NCBI RefSeq assembly: GCF_023806565.1
Contig: NZ_JAMTDV010000062.1
Coordinates: forward strand, 1 to 64,000
DNA from: Accumulibacter sp.
GTDB taxonomy: Bacteria > Pseudomonadota > Gammaproteobacteria > Burkholderiales > Rhodocyclaceae
Length of the DNA stretch: 64,000 nt
Reading direction: 5' to 3'
Positions 8,406-16,741 of this stretch are shown in pieces (within the stretch, counting starts at the first letter, position 1; each line of letters starts with the position of its first letter). The notes beneath the pieces were generated by a model. That model saw only the letters and a list, made by a program, of their open reading frames with translations. It had not been told where the DNA came from and ran no database searches. Made by a program: the position numbers and the translations under genes.

Positions 8406-9884
8406 ATGTCTGCGATTGATGTCTTTGGATGGAGATCTCTCGGTCTTGCGTTTATTGTGCTTGTTGCGGTGGCGTTCCCGTTCTGGGTTGTTAGTATTCC
8501 GCCAGTGACGGATCTTCCCCAGCACCTGGGCCAGATTTTTCTGCTGGAAGAAACCTTGGCCGGGCGGCGCCCAGAACTGATGCTGAGTCCTTGGTACTAC
8601 CCCAACACGCTCGTTTATGGCCTGATCTATGGTTTCTGGCAGGTTGCGGACCCACTCACCGCTGCGCGCCTGACGATGAGTGTGCTGGCGGTAGCATGGG
8701 TGTCGGCTAGCTACGTTCTTGGGAGATTTCACAACCGGCCCGCCGAGAACTGGTTGATCGGTGTGCCGCTCGTGTTCAATTTCCTGTTCTACTGGGGCCT
8801 GCTCAATTTCCTCATTGGCTGGCCAGTTTTCTGCCTATTCATGCAGGTTGCCCGCGCTCGCCCTGGTCGAAGCCAAGCGCTTGTGATGGCTGGTGCAGGG
8901 TTGTTGCTGTATTACGCGCATGCACTTTGGTTCCTGATGGCCAATGTGTGGCTAATTGCCCGATTCATCGACCGGCAGCCCGGTTCCTGGCGGCAATCGC
9001 TGGGGTGCATGCTTCCGGGCTGGGTGCTGGCTTGCACCTGGTACCCGCAACTGGCCGCCGCGCGGCGTGCCAGCGGCGTAGAAACCGGGGTCGATTGGGG
9101 CGCGATGCCTTTGGAACGTGCTGACCTCAACTACTTTGCCAATGCCGCACAAGGCGGACTGCAGGGCGGTCTGGAGTCGACATACATCGTCGTCCTGGCT
9201 TTCTGGATCGCTCTGTCTGTCTTTACCCGGTGGCGGCATCTCGAAGCGGAAACCGACAAGCCGCTTCTCGTTGCTGCCGTCGGGTTTATCATGGCCTACT
9301 GGGTGCTGCCGTGGAACTACATGAATACGATCTTCTTCAGCCAGCGCTGGCTGCCTTGTGGCCTGACCTTGCTGCTGCTTGCCCTGCCGGCCCCACGCGT
9401 ACCCCGGCTTTACTGTTTTACGGCCGGACTTACTCTGCTCATCGTCTTTTCGCTGGCGACGATCAAGTCGTGGCGAGACTGGGAAGAAGAGCAAATGGGT
9501 GGATTTCTGGAAGCGATCGGGAAGCTCGAGAAAAGCGACCGCGTGTTCGGCGTCGACATGTTCGGCGGGAGCATGTACGTCCGGGGCAGGCCGGGACTTC
9601 AGCTTTCGTCCTATGCGCAGGCGTTGCGAGGTTGCGACACCAACTTCAGCTTTACTGATCATCACACGGGCATCGTGCAGTACGTCGACCGGTCGCACAC
9701 CAACCCGATTCGCCGTCTTGTCTCGTCCCCCTACCTCACCAAACCAGAACACCTGCGCGGATTCAATCGAGCGTTGGTGAATGGCGATGCAGCCCTTCAC
9801 GAGTTCTTCAGCGCTCGACTGAATCTGGAACCACTCGACGACAGCCAGCAGACCTGGCGTGTCTACAGAATCCTCCCGCGTTAG
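8406..9884 (+). CDS. Polytopic membrane protein, GT-C glycosyltransferase-like
   Basis: This 492-residue protein has about ten transmembrane segments and a hydrophilic C-terminal domain of ~120 residues. The first external loop reads PPVTDLPQHLGQ, an acidic-His motif where GT-C enzymes carry their catalytic Asp. No close family name can be given from sequence alone. It follows the AftB-like gene after ~100 bases, and GC content returns to the local high level within it. It probably adds another sugar from a polyprenyl-phosphate donor, or is an acyl or glycan transfer partner. The ATG at 8406 is preferred over the adjacent TTG. Its TAG stop overlaps the TAA of the converging gene (shared TTAG). 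Confidence 0.6.
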   Translation: MSAIDVFGWRSLGLAFIVLVAVAFPFWVVSIPPVTDLPQHLGQIFLLEETLAGRRPELMLSPWYYPNTLVYGLIYGFWQVADPLTAARLTMSVLAVAWVSASYVLGRFHNRPAENWLIGVPLVFNFLFYWGLLNFLIGWPVFCLFMQVARARPGRSQALVMAGAGLLLYYAHALWFLMANVWLIARFIDRQPGSWRQSLGCMLPGWVLACTWYPQLAAARRASGVETGVDWGAMPLERADLNYFANAAQGGLQGGLESTYIVVLAFWIALSVFTRWRHLEAETDKPLLVAAVGFIMAYWVLPWNYMNTIFFSQRWLPCGLTLLLLALPAPRVPRLYCFTAGLTLLIVFSLATIKSWRDWEEEQMGGFLEAIGKLEKSDRVFGVDMFGGSMYVRGRPGLQLSSYAQALRGCDTNFSFTDHHTGIVQYVDRSHTNPIRRLVSSPYLTKPEHLRGFNRALVNGDAALHEFFSARLNLEPLDDSQQTWRVYRILPR

Positions 9885-11545
9885 CCATGGGGAGCACAGC
9901 TTAGGGCCACATTCGCGTGGCGGAGCTCGATCTGCCGCTCAAGCGACCGAAGCAAATTGTTGTAGGACAGATCACGCTCGCTGACGATCTGCGAAAAAGC
10001 AGCCGACAGCGCCTGCCGGGCGGAAGCGATGGCCAGGCAGTAGCTGTGGGTGGAGTCGCTGATCGCCAGTCCTTCTCCGACATCGTCGTTTCGCGCTGTG
10101 AGGACGTGCTCGGCACGGACGAAGGCGACCAGCGCCGCAGCCGCGTAGTCGCGAGGAATGCCTTCCGCCAGTGCCTCGGCTTCGGCATATTGCCGCTGGG
10201 GCAGCAGGACGTGGAGCACCTGATCGCGAATGGCGTTGTGGAACCCTGGCTGACGCTCGTATTCCATGGCCAGCAGACGGTAACCCAGTTCCCACTCGTT
10301 CACCCGGTTCCACGTCAGCATTCCCATCGGAACGGCTATCAGCAACACGACGGCGAGAATTGTGCGTGGTTGTGCGAGGCGCCCCATGAGGTCGACCAGG
10401 ATCAGCGTCAGTCCACCGACGGAAACGAACAGGAAGCGTTCGCTGGCCATCGACCAGGTGGTGAAGGGAATGAACTGCAGATAGACGGTCCAGGGAGCGA
10501 CGATCAGCACTACGCCAAGCGGCCAGAGCGTCCGCCGAAAGAAAATCGCACCGGCTGCCAGCATGACGAGAAGGAGGCCACCAGCCGTAGCGAGCCAATG
10601 CCAGTTTCCAGCGTCGTAGACGTCGTGATAGAGGCCAAGCGGGTATGGCCAAAGCAGCAGTCGCGCAAGCGCAGCGAAAATTCGCGACGCACGTTCGGTC
10701 GAGACCAAGAAACCGGGATGGTTTTCGATGCGGATTCCGGTTGTTTCGCCGATCTTCATATGGACGAATGCGGCAAAGACCACGAGCGCCCAGAGCAGGA
10801 GCAGCGTGACGAGCTTGCGCGTAGCGGGAATTCCCGGGCAATGGCGCCAAGCTGCAGCGATCAGGGCGGTCAAGAACATGACCTGAGTCATTCCCGCCGC
10901 CTTGCTGAAACATGCGAGCAGGAGCAATGCCGCCGCCAAAAGAACATTCCGGGCTGGCCAGCTCGTGCGCATCCCTTGGACGAGCGCCGCCGCCGACAGG
11001 AAGCCGAGAGTCCCGGCCATCAGATCCTTGCGGGCGGCGACCCAGGCAGCCGCTTCCACGTGCGCAGGGTGGACGACGAAGAGCACGGTTCCGCACATTG
11101 CCAGCACGCCGGCCTGGGCAGCCCACGCCGGCCGAAAGAAGAGGACGAGTTCCCTTGCCAGCCAGCAGAAGCTCGCGGCCGAGAACGAGTACCAGACGAG
11201 ATTGGTGACATGAAAGGTGGCCGGTTCATCGCCGAACAGACGGAAGTCCAGCCAGTAGGTGAAGTCGCGAACGGGCAGGTATTCCCAGGGGTTGCCAGGC
11301 TTCACCAGGAATTGGTGAAGTTCGGTCCACGGCAACTGACGGATCATGCGATTGGTGTAAGCCAGGTAGATCTCGTCGTCGGCGAAGAGCTCGTGGAAGA
11401 TGGTCGGGAGAAAGAGGCAGAAGCCGCAGACGAGCAGCAACGCGGTGCTCGTTCGCAACATTCTCCACTGCGGATTCAGTTCGGGTTCGCGCACGCACGG
11501 CGGCCTGTCACGTGGGGAGTTGCCGGGAACCAGATCAATTGTCAT
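9881..11545 (-). CDS. GT-C-like membrane glycosyltransferase (TMTC/PMT-like)
   Basis: This 554-residue multi-spanning protein has the GT-C first-loop motif FADDEIYLAY (Asp-Asp pair) and a following segment with PVRDFTYWLD and HVTNLVWY. HPAHVEAAAWVAARKD near 170 is typical of the TMTC-like membrane glycosyltransferases that often precede TPR tails. A soluble helical C-terminal domain of ~130 residues follows the last membrane segment. It converges on the preceding gene. The start at 11545 gives a 28-residue hydrophilic N-terminus; an internal ATG at 11461 just before the first membrane helix is also possible. Donor and acceptor are unknown. Confidence 0.65.
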   Translation of the reverse strand: MTIDLVPGNSPRDRPPCVREPELNPQWRMLRTSTALLLVCGFCLFLPTIFHELFADDEIYLAYTNRMIRQLPWTELHQFLVKPGNPWEYLPVRDFTYWLDFRLFGDEPATFHVTNLVWYSFSAASFCWLARELVLFFRPAWAAQAGVLAMCGTVLFVVHPAHVEAAAWVAARKDLMAGTLGFLSAAALVQGMRTSWPARNVLLAAALLLLACFSKAAGMTQVMFLTALIAAAWRHCPGIPATRKLVTLLLLWALVVFAAFVHMKIGETTGIRIENHPGFLVSTERASRIFAALARLLLWPYPLGLYHDVYDAGNWHWLATAGGLLLVMLAAGAIFFRRTLWPLGVVLIVAPWTVYLQFIPFTTWSMASERFLFVSVGGLTLILVDLMGRLAQPRTILAVVLLIAVPMGMLTWNRVNEWELGYRLLAMEYERQPGFHNAIRDQVLHVLLPQRQYAEAEALAEGIPRDYAAAALVAFVRAEHVLTARNDDVGEGLAISDSTHSYCLAIASARQALSAAFSQIVSERDLSYNNLLRSLERQIELRHANVALSCAPHG

Positions 11546-11920
11546 TGGCTCTGCCGTAGCGAAGGTTCGCTCCCCGGGAAGGTGCAGCGTACGTCAATGT
11601 GAAACGACCGCAAAGTAGCGAAGCATTCTTCGACAGGCGGCCGAAAGGCGTTCGCAAGAAAGCGGCTCTTCGTGCGGCAAGCGCAGTCGCCTTCTGGCAT
11701 CAGTTCCGCCACTTAGAACGGGCGTGAGATGTCCACGCCGTACTGGCATGGCTGGAAGGTGGCGTCGGCCTCGATCTCAACATCCTGATCGGGCTTGCCG
11801 AGGATCGTGATCATGCGGTGGAGCATGAAGCAGCGAAGCTGTGTGTTGCGCGGGTGCGCGAGAATTCGGCGTGAGAGAAACCCGTGAGCTGGGGGCCGGC
11901 CATCGGATGGTCTCCCCAGG
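11546..11920. other. 375-bp gene-poor gap
   Basis: The gap lies between the GT-C gene start and the vapC stop. No intact gene, tRNA or terminator was recognised. The only coding-like trace is the short PIN-like frame listed separately. The minus-strand promoter for the GT-C gene should lie in its left part, but no convincing -35/-10 pair was found. Confidence 0.6.
11728..11874 (+). pseudogene. Possible relic of a PIN-domain (VapC-like) toxin
   Basis: A 48-codon frame with no start codon after an in-frame stop reads, in its middle, LDLNILIGLAEDRDHA followed by EHEAAKL. That is the beginning of a PIN domain (D-x-N-x-L-I then D-x-x-H). It stops 47 bases before the vapC end, and the rest of the domain is missing. 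The opposite strand is also open here, so chance cannot be excluded. Confidence 0.3.
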
Positions 11921-12334
11921 TCAAGTGCCGAGCAGCGGGACGCCGAGCGCGGCAGCCGCCGCGCGCAGCTCCTGGTCGAGCGTCGCCAGGGGAAGGTTGA
12001 GGCGTTGCGCCAGTTCGAGATAGGCGGCGTCGTAGACGGTCAGCCGGAACCGTGCGGCCAGTTGGGACGCGACTGCCCATGCCTGGCTGGCCGTCTCGTC
12101 GTCAATCGTGACCGGGAGATCGTGCAGGAATCCGGCGAGGCGTTGCCGACGTTCGCTGTCGATCCGGCTGCGGCGCTCGGCCATCGCCAGCGCATTGAGA
12201 ACTTCCAGCGGCCACAGCGCGGGCGCGCACGCGCCCGCGACCCCGACACGTACCAGCAGCGCGCGCGTGGCGGGCGTGCGTTCGTCCTCGAAACACCAGG
12301 ATAAGGCGATGGAACTATCCAGAACGAAACTCAC
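11921..12334 (-). CDS. vapC: VapC-family PIN-domain toxin
   Basis: This 137-residue PIN-domain ribonuclease is the toxin half of a type II toxin-antitoxin pair; such enzymes cleave tRNA or rRNA using Mg2+. The four acidic positions are present: D6 (VLDSSIAL), E44 (PLEVLNAL), D102 (VYDAAYL) and D120 (TLDQEL). Length and architecture are normal for VapC, so it should be active. Its ATG overlaps the antitoxin stop (ATGA), ensuring coupled synthesis. It is transcribed from the promoter and operator upstream of vapB. Confidence 0.88.
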   Translation of the reverse strand: MSFVLDSSIALSWCFEDERTPATRALLVRVGVAGACAPALWPLEVLNALAMAERRSRIDSERRQRLAGFLHDLPVTIDDETASQAWAVASQLAARFRLTVYDAAYLELAQRLNLPLATLDQELRAAAAALGVPLLGT

Positions 12335-12573
12335 GGCCGACCTTCATTCACCAGATCCTTGATCTTGAGGTCGCCTAGCGTGACGCCGCGGCTCGCCTCC
12401 AGAATGCCTTCGACGGCACGTCTGGCCTTGGCCTGGTCAAAGCCTGGTCCGGCGGGCACCAGGCGCGCGACAGCCCTGCCGCGCCGGGTGATGAGCACTT
12501 CTTCGCCACTCTCGACCCAATCGAGCAAGGTGCCGAGTTTGTTTTTCGCTTCGAAGGCCCCGATCTCGCGCAT
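12331..12573 (-). CDS. vapB: VapB/Phd-YefM-type antitoxin
   Basis: This is an 80-residue antitoxin. The N-terminus (EIGAFEAKNKLGTLLDWVESGEEVLITRRGR) has the Phd/YefM DNA-binding fold pattern, and the charged C-terminal half would wrap the toxin. Members of this family bind and neutralise the partner PIN nuclease and repress their own operon. The start ATG is preceded by an AGAGGA ribosome site on the minus strand. Directly upstream is a tandem 9-bp repeat that may be its operator. Confidence 0.88.
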   Translation of the reverse strand: MREIGAFEAKNKLGTLLDWVESGEEVLITRRGRAVARLVPAGPGFDQAKARRAVEGILEASRGVTLGDLKIKDLVNEGRP

Positions 12574-12593
12574 GAGATTTTTCCTCTAACAGA

Positions 12594-12614
12594 CTAGACT
12601 ACAGGCTAGACTAC
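12594..12614. promoter_or_regulatory. Tandem 9-bp repeat, putative vapBC operator
   Basis: CTAGACTAC occurs at 12594-12602 and again at 12606-12614, a 12-base period, starting 21 bases upstream of the vapB start codon. Tandem sites just upstream of a toxin-antitoxin operon are the usual target of the antitoxin or its complex. The function is inferred from position. Confidence 0.5.
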
Positions 12615-12768
12615 TCCAGGATGGCCACGGACTTCAAGGGTGAAAAAGCACGATACTTCTCTATTGACTGGAGTTTAGACACGCGCTGCGAACGTTGGCT
12701 TGCTGCAGACTCGTCTGCGCCCACGCGACGGCAAGTCCCCTCCCGTCCCTGACGAGAGAGGTTCGCCC

Positions 12769-13968
12769 CTATGCAACAAGTGCCGCATCAATGCTCTCCG
12801 CGGGCACGGCGGTGATCCCTTCTCCGAGCGGCCAGGGTGAACCTTCGGCGTGGCAGATCACGTACAAGTGATCGAGGCGGAGGGCCGCGTGGGCGGATCG
12901 CATGGCGGCACTGACTCTCGGGGCGCGGGTCAGCTTGATTTCGAAGCCGACGCGTTTGCCATTCCTGACGATCAGCAGGTCCAGTTCCGCACCCGTATGT
13001 GTACCCCAGAAGAAGGCTTCGCCCCGTTGTGCGCCGCTGCGACGAATGATCTCGCGCACGATCAATCCTTCCCACGATGCGCCGCACATGGGGTGCGCCA
13101 GCAACGAGTCGAAGTCACTGATCCGCAAGAGGCTGTGCAAGACGCCGCTGTCGGAGACATACACCTTGGCTGCCTTCACTTCCCGCTTGCCCAGATTGGT
13201 GTGCCAAGGCAACAGCCGATGCGCCATATACGTACCCTCAAGGATGTCGAGATAGCGGCTCACGGTCTTGTCGCTCACACCAAGCGACCGGGCAATTTCG
13301 CTGCTGTTCCAGGTCTGGCCATGGGAGTGGGCCACCATGGTCCAGAAGCGACGCAAGGTGATTGCCGGCAGGTTTATTCCCAGTTGCGGTAGATCCCGCT
13401 CCAGGTAGGTACGAACGAACGCTTCTCGCCATTCTAGACTGCTCCGGAGATCGCTGGCCAACAACGCCCGGGGGAAGCCGCCGCGTAGCCAACGGGTGTC
13501 GAGCCAGTCTGCAGTCACGGTGTTCAGGCGGTTTGCTGCGGCAAGTTCGTCCAACCCAAAACCGTCCAGTTCATGAAATGCGACGCGTCCCGCCAAGGTC
13601 TCCGCAGTGCGCTGAACAAGCTCCGGTGCCGCGCTGCCCAGGATCAGGAAACGGGCGGGGGCGTCCGGGCGGTCGGCCAGGACCCGCAGCAGCGGGAACA
13701 GATCGGGCCGGGCCTGGATTTCGTCGAGGACGACCAGCCCGGTCAGTGGACGCAGCACGAAGGCGGGATCGGCAAGGCGCGCCTGATCGTCAGGATCTTC
13801 GAGATCGAATTGCTTGACCGGATTGCCCCATTTTCCGGCCAACTGCCGGGCAAGCGTGGTCTTTCCCACCTGTCGCGGTCCGAGGAGGGCGACTACCGGG
13901 AACTGAGTCAGAAGCTGAAACAGGCGATCGAGCTGACTGGAGCGGGGAAGCATGCGGAAATCTACCAT
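12769..13968 (-). CDS. AAA_14 ATPase with DUF4143 domain
   Basis: This 399-residue protein has an N-terminal AAA_14 domain with Walker A GPRQVGKT at residues 30-37 and Walker B GLVVLDEIQ near 105. A helix-turn-helix-like segment (SSEIARSLGVSDKTVSRYL) lies near 222. The C-terminal DUF4143 domain has the restriction-nuclease-like GAELDLLI...GFEIKLT pattern near 335-355. The family is widespread as lone genes in accessory regions. Its cellular role is not established, though the ExK-type motif suggests a nuclease fold. The start codon falls inside an inverted repeat, which suggests autoregulation. Confidence 0.85.
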   Translation of the reverse strand: MVDFRMLPRSSQLDRLFQLLTQFPVVALLGPRQVGKTTLARQLAGKWGNPVKQFDLEDPDDQARLADPAFVLRPLTGLVVLDEIQARPDLFPLLRVLADRPDAPARFLILGSAAPELVQRTAETLAGRVAFHELDGFGLDELAAANRLNTVTADWLDTRWLRGGFPRALLASDLRSSLEWREAFVRTYLERDLPQLGINLPAITLRRFWTMVAHSHGQTWNSSEIARSLGVSDKTVSRYLDILEGTYMAHRLLPWHTNLGKREVKAAKVYVSDSGVLHSLLRISDFDSLLAHPMCGASWEGLIVREIIRRSGAQRGEAFFWGTHTGAELDLLIVRNGKRVGFEIKLTRAPRVSAAMRSAHAALRLDHLYVICHAEGSPWPLGEGITAVPAESIDAALVA

Positions 13969-14004
13969 GAAATACCGGAGTTCAGCGCCGAATTTTCATG
14001 GTAG
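13962..14004. promoter_or_regulatory. Inverted repeat overlapping the DUF4143 gene start
   Basis: CTACCATGAAAT (13962-13973) is mirrored by ATTTTCATGGTAG (13992-14004), a 12-13 bp arm pair with one extra base and an 18-base centre. The minus-strand start codon of the ATPase gene is inside one arm. It could be an operator, or an mRNA hairpin that hides the start codon. Confidence 0.5.
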
Positions 14005-14050
14005 TTGGCTTCCCGGCCATGGCAGGCCTGCGGTGAGTGATGCCGAGGTG

Positions 14051-14177
14051 GCAGGAGCGGTCCTGCAGAATGAACCTCGTCGCACCGGTGCGAGAACGTC
14101 ACCCCGGACTCCGATCCGGGGCCGGTGCCCAGACGCTGTCGCAGTGGATTCCGGCGAGCGGCGGAATGACGAGGTTC
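14051..14177. repeat. Hairpin-rich palindromic element with 10-bp terminal inverted repeats
   Basis: GAACCTCGTC (14072-14081) and its exact complement GACGAGGTTC (14168-14177) bound a 106-bp core. Inside are the palindrome GCACCGGTGC, a CCCCGG/CCGGGG stem and an ATTCCG/CGGAAT stem. A separate hairpin, GCAGGA-GCGG-TCCTGC, is just outside at 14051-14066. This resembles REP/BIME or MITE-type interspersed elements. It contains no gene. Confidence 0.55.
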
Positions 14178-14197
14178 TGTCCTCCGCTTGATGAACG

Positions 14198-16693
14198 CTA
14201 CTTTCGCCCGCCGAGCAAGCCCAACAGCCCTTCGGTGAGGCGTTGCACCGTCTGCGGGTCGGGAACGGGCAGCCTGAGGTAGCGTTGCCCCGTGGCGGGA
14301 TCGGTTTGCACCCAGGGCGACTCGCGCTCGCCGGTCGAGGCGGCAGCGAGCTCGCCGAGCAACTGCGCGCCGGCGGCCAGGAGCGGCGCCCAGGAATCGG
14401 CTGCGGCGGCGCTTGCCGCAGCCGTCGGCGGCTGCTCCGCAGGGGCGCTGCGCCCGGCGACGGCTGTTTCCGCGGCAGCGCTGACGGGCGCAGGCTCGCG
14501 GTACTCCGCCTCGTCGTCGATCGCGCTCGCGGCTTCCGTGCTTGCTTCGACCGGCAACTCCTCCTGGCTCGGCTCCTCGCAGGGTACTTCGACCGCGCTG
14601 GAAACCTGCTCGACGGTCTCCATGAACTTCGACAGGCGTGTGCCCTGCAGGACGACCTCGCTTTCGCCGCCGTCGAGCACGCCGGCGAACAGCGATTGCT
14701 TGAAGGCCAGCACCGAGAGCATCCCCTCCTCGATCGTTCCCCGGGCGACGAAGTTGATCACCTGCACGCCGCGCGTCTGCCCGAGGCGGTGCACGCGGCC
14801 GATCCGCTGTTCGAGCACTGCCGGATTCCACGGCAAATCCATGTTCACCACCACCGCCGCGGCGTGCTGCAGGTTGAGGCCGACGCCACCGGCATCGGTA
14901 CTGAGGAACAGGCGGCAGGCGGGGTCCTGGTGGAAGCGCTCGACCAGGGCGCCGCGCTGTTCGCCGGGAACGCCGCCGTGGAACAGGACATGCTCCCAGC
15001 CCCGCTGCCTGAGTCGGCGAACAATCAGTTCGTGCGTGCGCAGCCACTGGCTGAAGACGACCACCTTGGCCTGCGGATCGGCGAAGAGGTCGTCGAGCAG
15101 GGTGATCAGTTCGTCGGCCTTGTAACCGTCGTCGGTCTCGTGGTCGATCAGGAAACTGCTGTTGCACGCCATGCGCATGTTCTGCAGCGAGCAGTGCAGG
15201 CGCAATTGGTCCTTGTCGGAAAGGAAGCCGGTATGCCGCCAGCGGTGCACGATGCGCGCAACGATGTCGCGGTTTTCTTCGTGATGCTCGGCCTGCAGCG
15301 GGCTCATTGGGAGGAACAGGGTGTTATCGACGCGTTCGGGCAGTTGTTCGAGCACCTCCGCCTTGCGGCGCCGCACCATGATTGGCGCCAGCGTCTCGCC
15401 GATCCGGTGCAGTTCGCGATAGCCGATGACGCGACCCCGCTCGTCGCGTTGCTGGTGCCGGTCGAGCAGTCGCCAGGTCGGGCCGAGGCGGTACTGATCG
15501 ACGAACTGGACGATCGAGATGAGTTCCTCGAGGCGGTTTTCGAGCGGCGTGCCCGTGAGCACGATGGCGTAGGGACTGGCGATGCGTTTCAGCGCGCGCG
15601 CGGCGATCGTGTTCCAGTTCTTGATCCGTTGCGCCTCGTCGACGATCACCACGTCTGGCGCCCAGGCGTGAATCAGGTCGAGGTCGCGGCTCACCGTCTC
15701 GTAATTGGTGATCTTGCAGAAACCTTCCTGTGCGTAGCGTGCCTGACGGACGGCACGCAGCCCACCGATTACCGTCGCATGGCGTCCGGTGAAGCGGACA
15801 AACTCGCGTTCCCACTGGTGCTTGAGCGAAGTCGGACAGATTACCAGCACGCGCTCGGCGGCAAAGTGGCGGGCGAAGATCTCGCTGGCGGCGATTGCCT
15901 GAACGGTCTTGCCGAGTCCCATTTCATCGCCGATCAGTGCCCTTCCGGCGCGCGCCGCGAAGAGGGCGCCGGCGCGCTGGTAGGGGTAGAGCTCGGTCTT
16001 CAGCAGCGCTTTCAGCTCCGGGCTGTCGGCCCCCAGTGGATAGGCGGCGGCCAGCGTCTGTTGGCGAACTTCGCCGTCGCGGACTTCGGCGACGAAACAC
16101 AGCGCGTCTTCGTCGCAGCGAAGGTCGTGGCCACTGGCGCGCACCTGCTCGATGAACTGTGGCAACTCGGCGAAGTGTTGCGCCAGCAATTGCCAGCCGT
16201 CGGCGTCGACGAACAATCGCCGCAGCATCGGCTGCAAGTCCGCCGGAAACTCGCTGCCGAGACGCAGGCGAATGCGGCGCAGGCCGGCGTAATCGAGGAA
16301 CAGCTCACTGAACGATCCACGAAACCCGGCGGTCAGCGTTGCCTTGCCATGTGGTTGGGCGGCGAGCTGCGCAAGGGTGAATTCGATGTGCTTGCAGGTA
16401 CCGAGATCGTTGGTCGCGAAGTCAGGACACGAACAGTGATTGTCGCCGGTCTGTGCGCCGCGAATCGCCACGCGATAGCGGCGGCGGCTATCCGGGTTGA
16501 AAACGGAGAATTCGGAGAAAACGGGATCGTCGCCAAGATTTTCGAGCACGAACGGCTGTTCGCGGCCGAACTGGCGGCGCAGCGCCCGCTGCCAGTCGTC
16601 GGTCGGCAGGTCTTGCGGTTTGCGCTGGCGGGACAGACGAGGTTCGGCGCTGTCGGCGGCGGTTCTGCGTTTGGCGGTGGCGGTCCTGGGCAT
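14198..16693 (-). CDS. SWIM zinc-finger SNF2-family helicase/translocase
   Basis: This 831-residue DNA-dependent ATPase opens with a SWIM zinc finger at residues 87-102 (C87, C89, C100, H102, CxC-x10-CxH). It is followed by the SNF2 core: Walker A DEMGLGKT near 260, VIVDEAQ as motif II near 355, LTGTPLENR as motif III, and C-terminal STDAGGVGLN and QRIGRVHRLGQ as motifs V-VI. The tail of ~130 residues is Ala/Glu-rich and low complexity. Such proteins remodel protein-DNA complexes or assist RNA polymerase recycling. The ATG at 16693 with a GCGAGGA ribosome site is preferred over an upstream TTG. It sits downstream of tex in the same direction, probably one transcript. Confidence 0.88.
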   Translation of the reverse strand: MPRTATAKRRTAADSAEPRLSRQRKPQDLPTDDWQRALRRQFGREQPFVLENLGDDPVFSEFSVFNPDSRRRYRVAIRGAQTGDNHCSCPDFATNDLGTCKHIEFTLAQLAAQPHGKATLTAGFRGSFSELFLDYAGLRRIRLRLGSEFPADLQPMLRRLFVDADGWQLLAQHFAELPQFIEQVRASGHDLRCDEDALCFVAEVRDGEVRQQTLAAAYPLGADSPELKALLKTELYPYQRAGALFAARAGRALIGDEMGLGKTVQAIAASEIFARHFAAERVLVICPTSLKHQWEREFVRFTGRHATVIGGLRAVRQARYAQEGFCKITNYETVSRDLDLIHAWAPDVVIVDEAQRIKNWNTIAARALKRIASPYAIVLTGTPLENRLEELISIVQFVDQYRLGPTWRLLDRHQQRDERGRVIGYRELHRIGETLAPIMVRRRKAEVLEQLPERVDNTLFLPMSPLQAEHHEENRDIVARIVHRWRHTGFLSDKDQLRLHCSLQNMRMACNSSFLIDHETDDGYKADELITLLDDLFADPQAKVVVFSQWLRTHELIVRRLRQRGWEHVLFHGGVPGEQRGALVERFHQDPACRLFLSTDAGGVGLNLQHAAAVVVNMDLPWNPAVLEQRIGRVHRLGQTRGVQVINFVARGTIEEGMLSVLAFKQSLFAGVLDGGESEVVLQGTRLSKFMETVEQVSSAVEVPCEEPSQEELPVEASTEAASAIDDEAEYREPAPVSAAAETAVAGRSAPAEQPPTAAASAAAADSWAPLLAAGAQLLGELAAASTGERESPWVQTDPATGQRYLRLPVPDPQTVQRLTEGLLGLLGGRK

Positions 16694-16741
16694 GTTGGGC
16701 GTCCTCGCTGGAGGTGACGGCAAGGGGTGCGTCGCCGGTGG

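Noticed and set aside
14243..16717. An 824-codon plus-strand open frame opposite the SNF2 gene
   Set aside because: The minus strand has a SWIM finger and full SNF2 motifs; the plus frame has none and is a codon-usage shadow.
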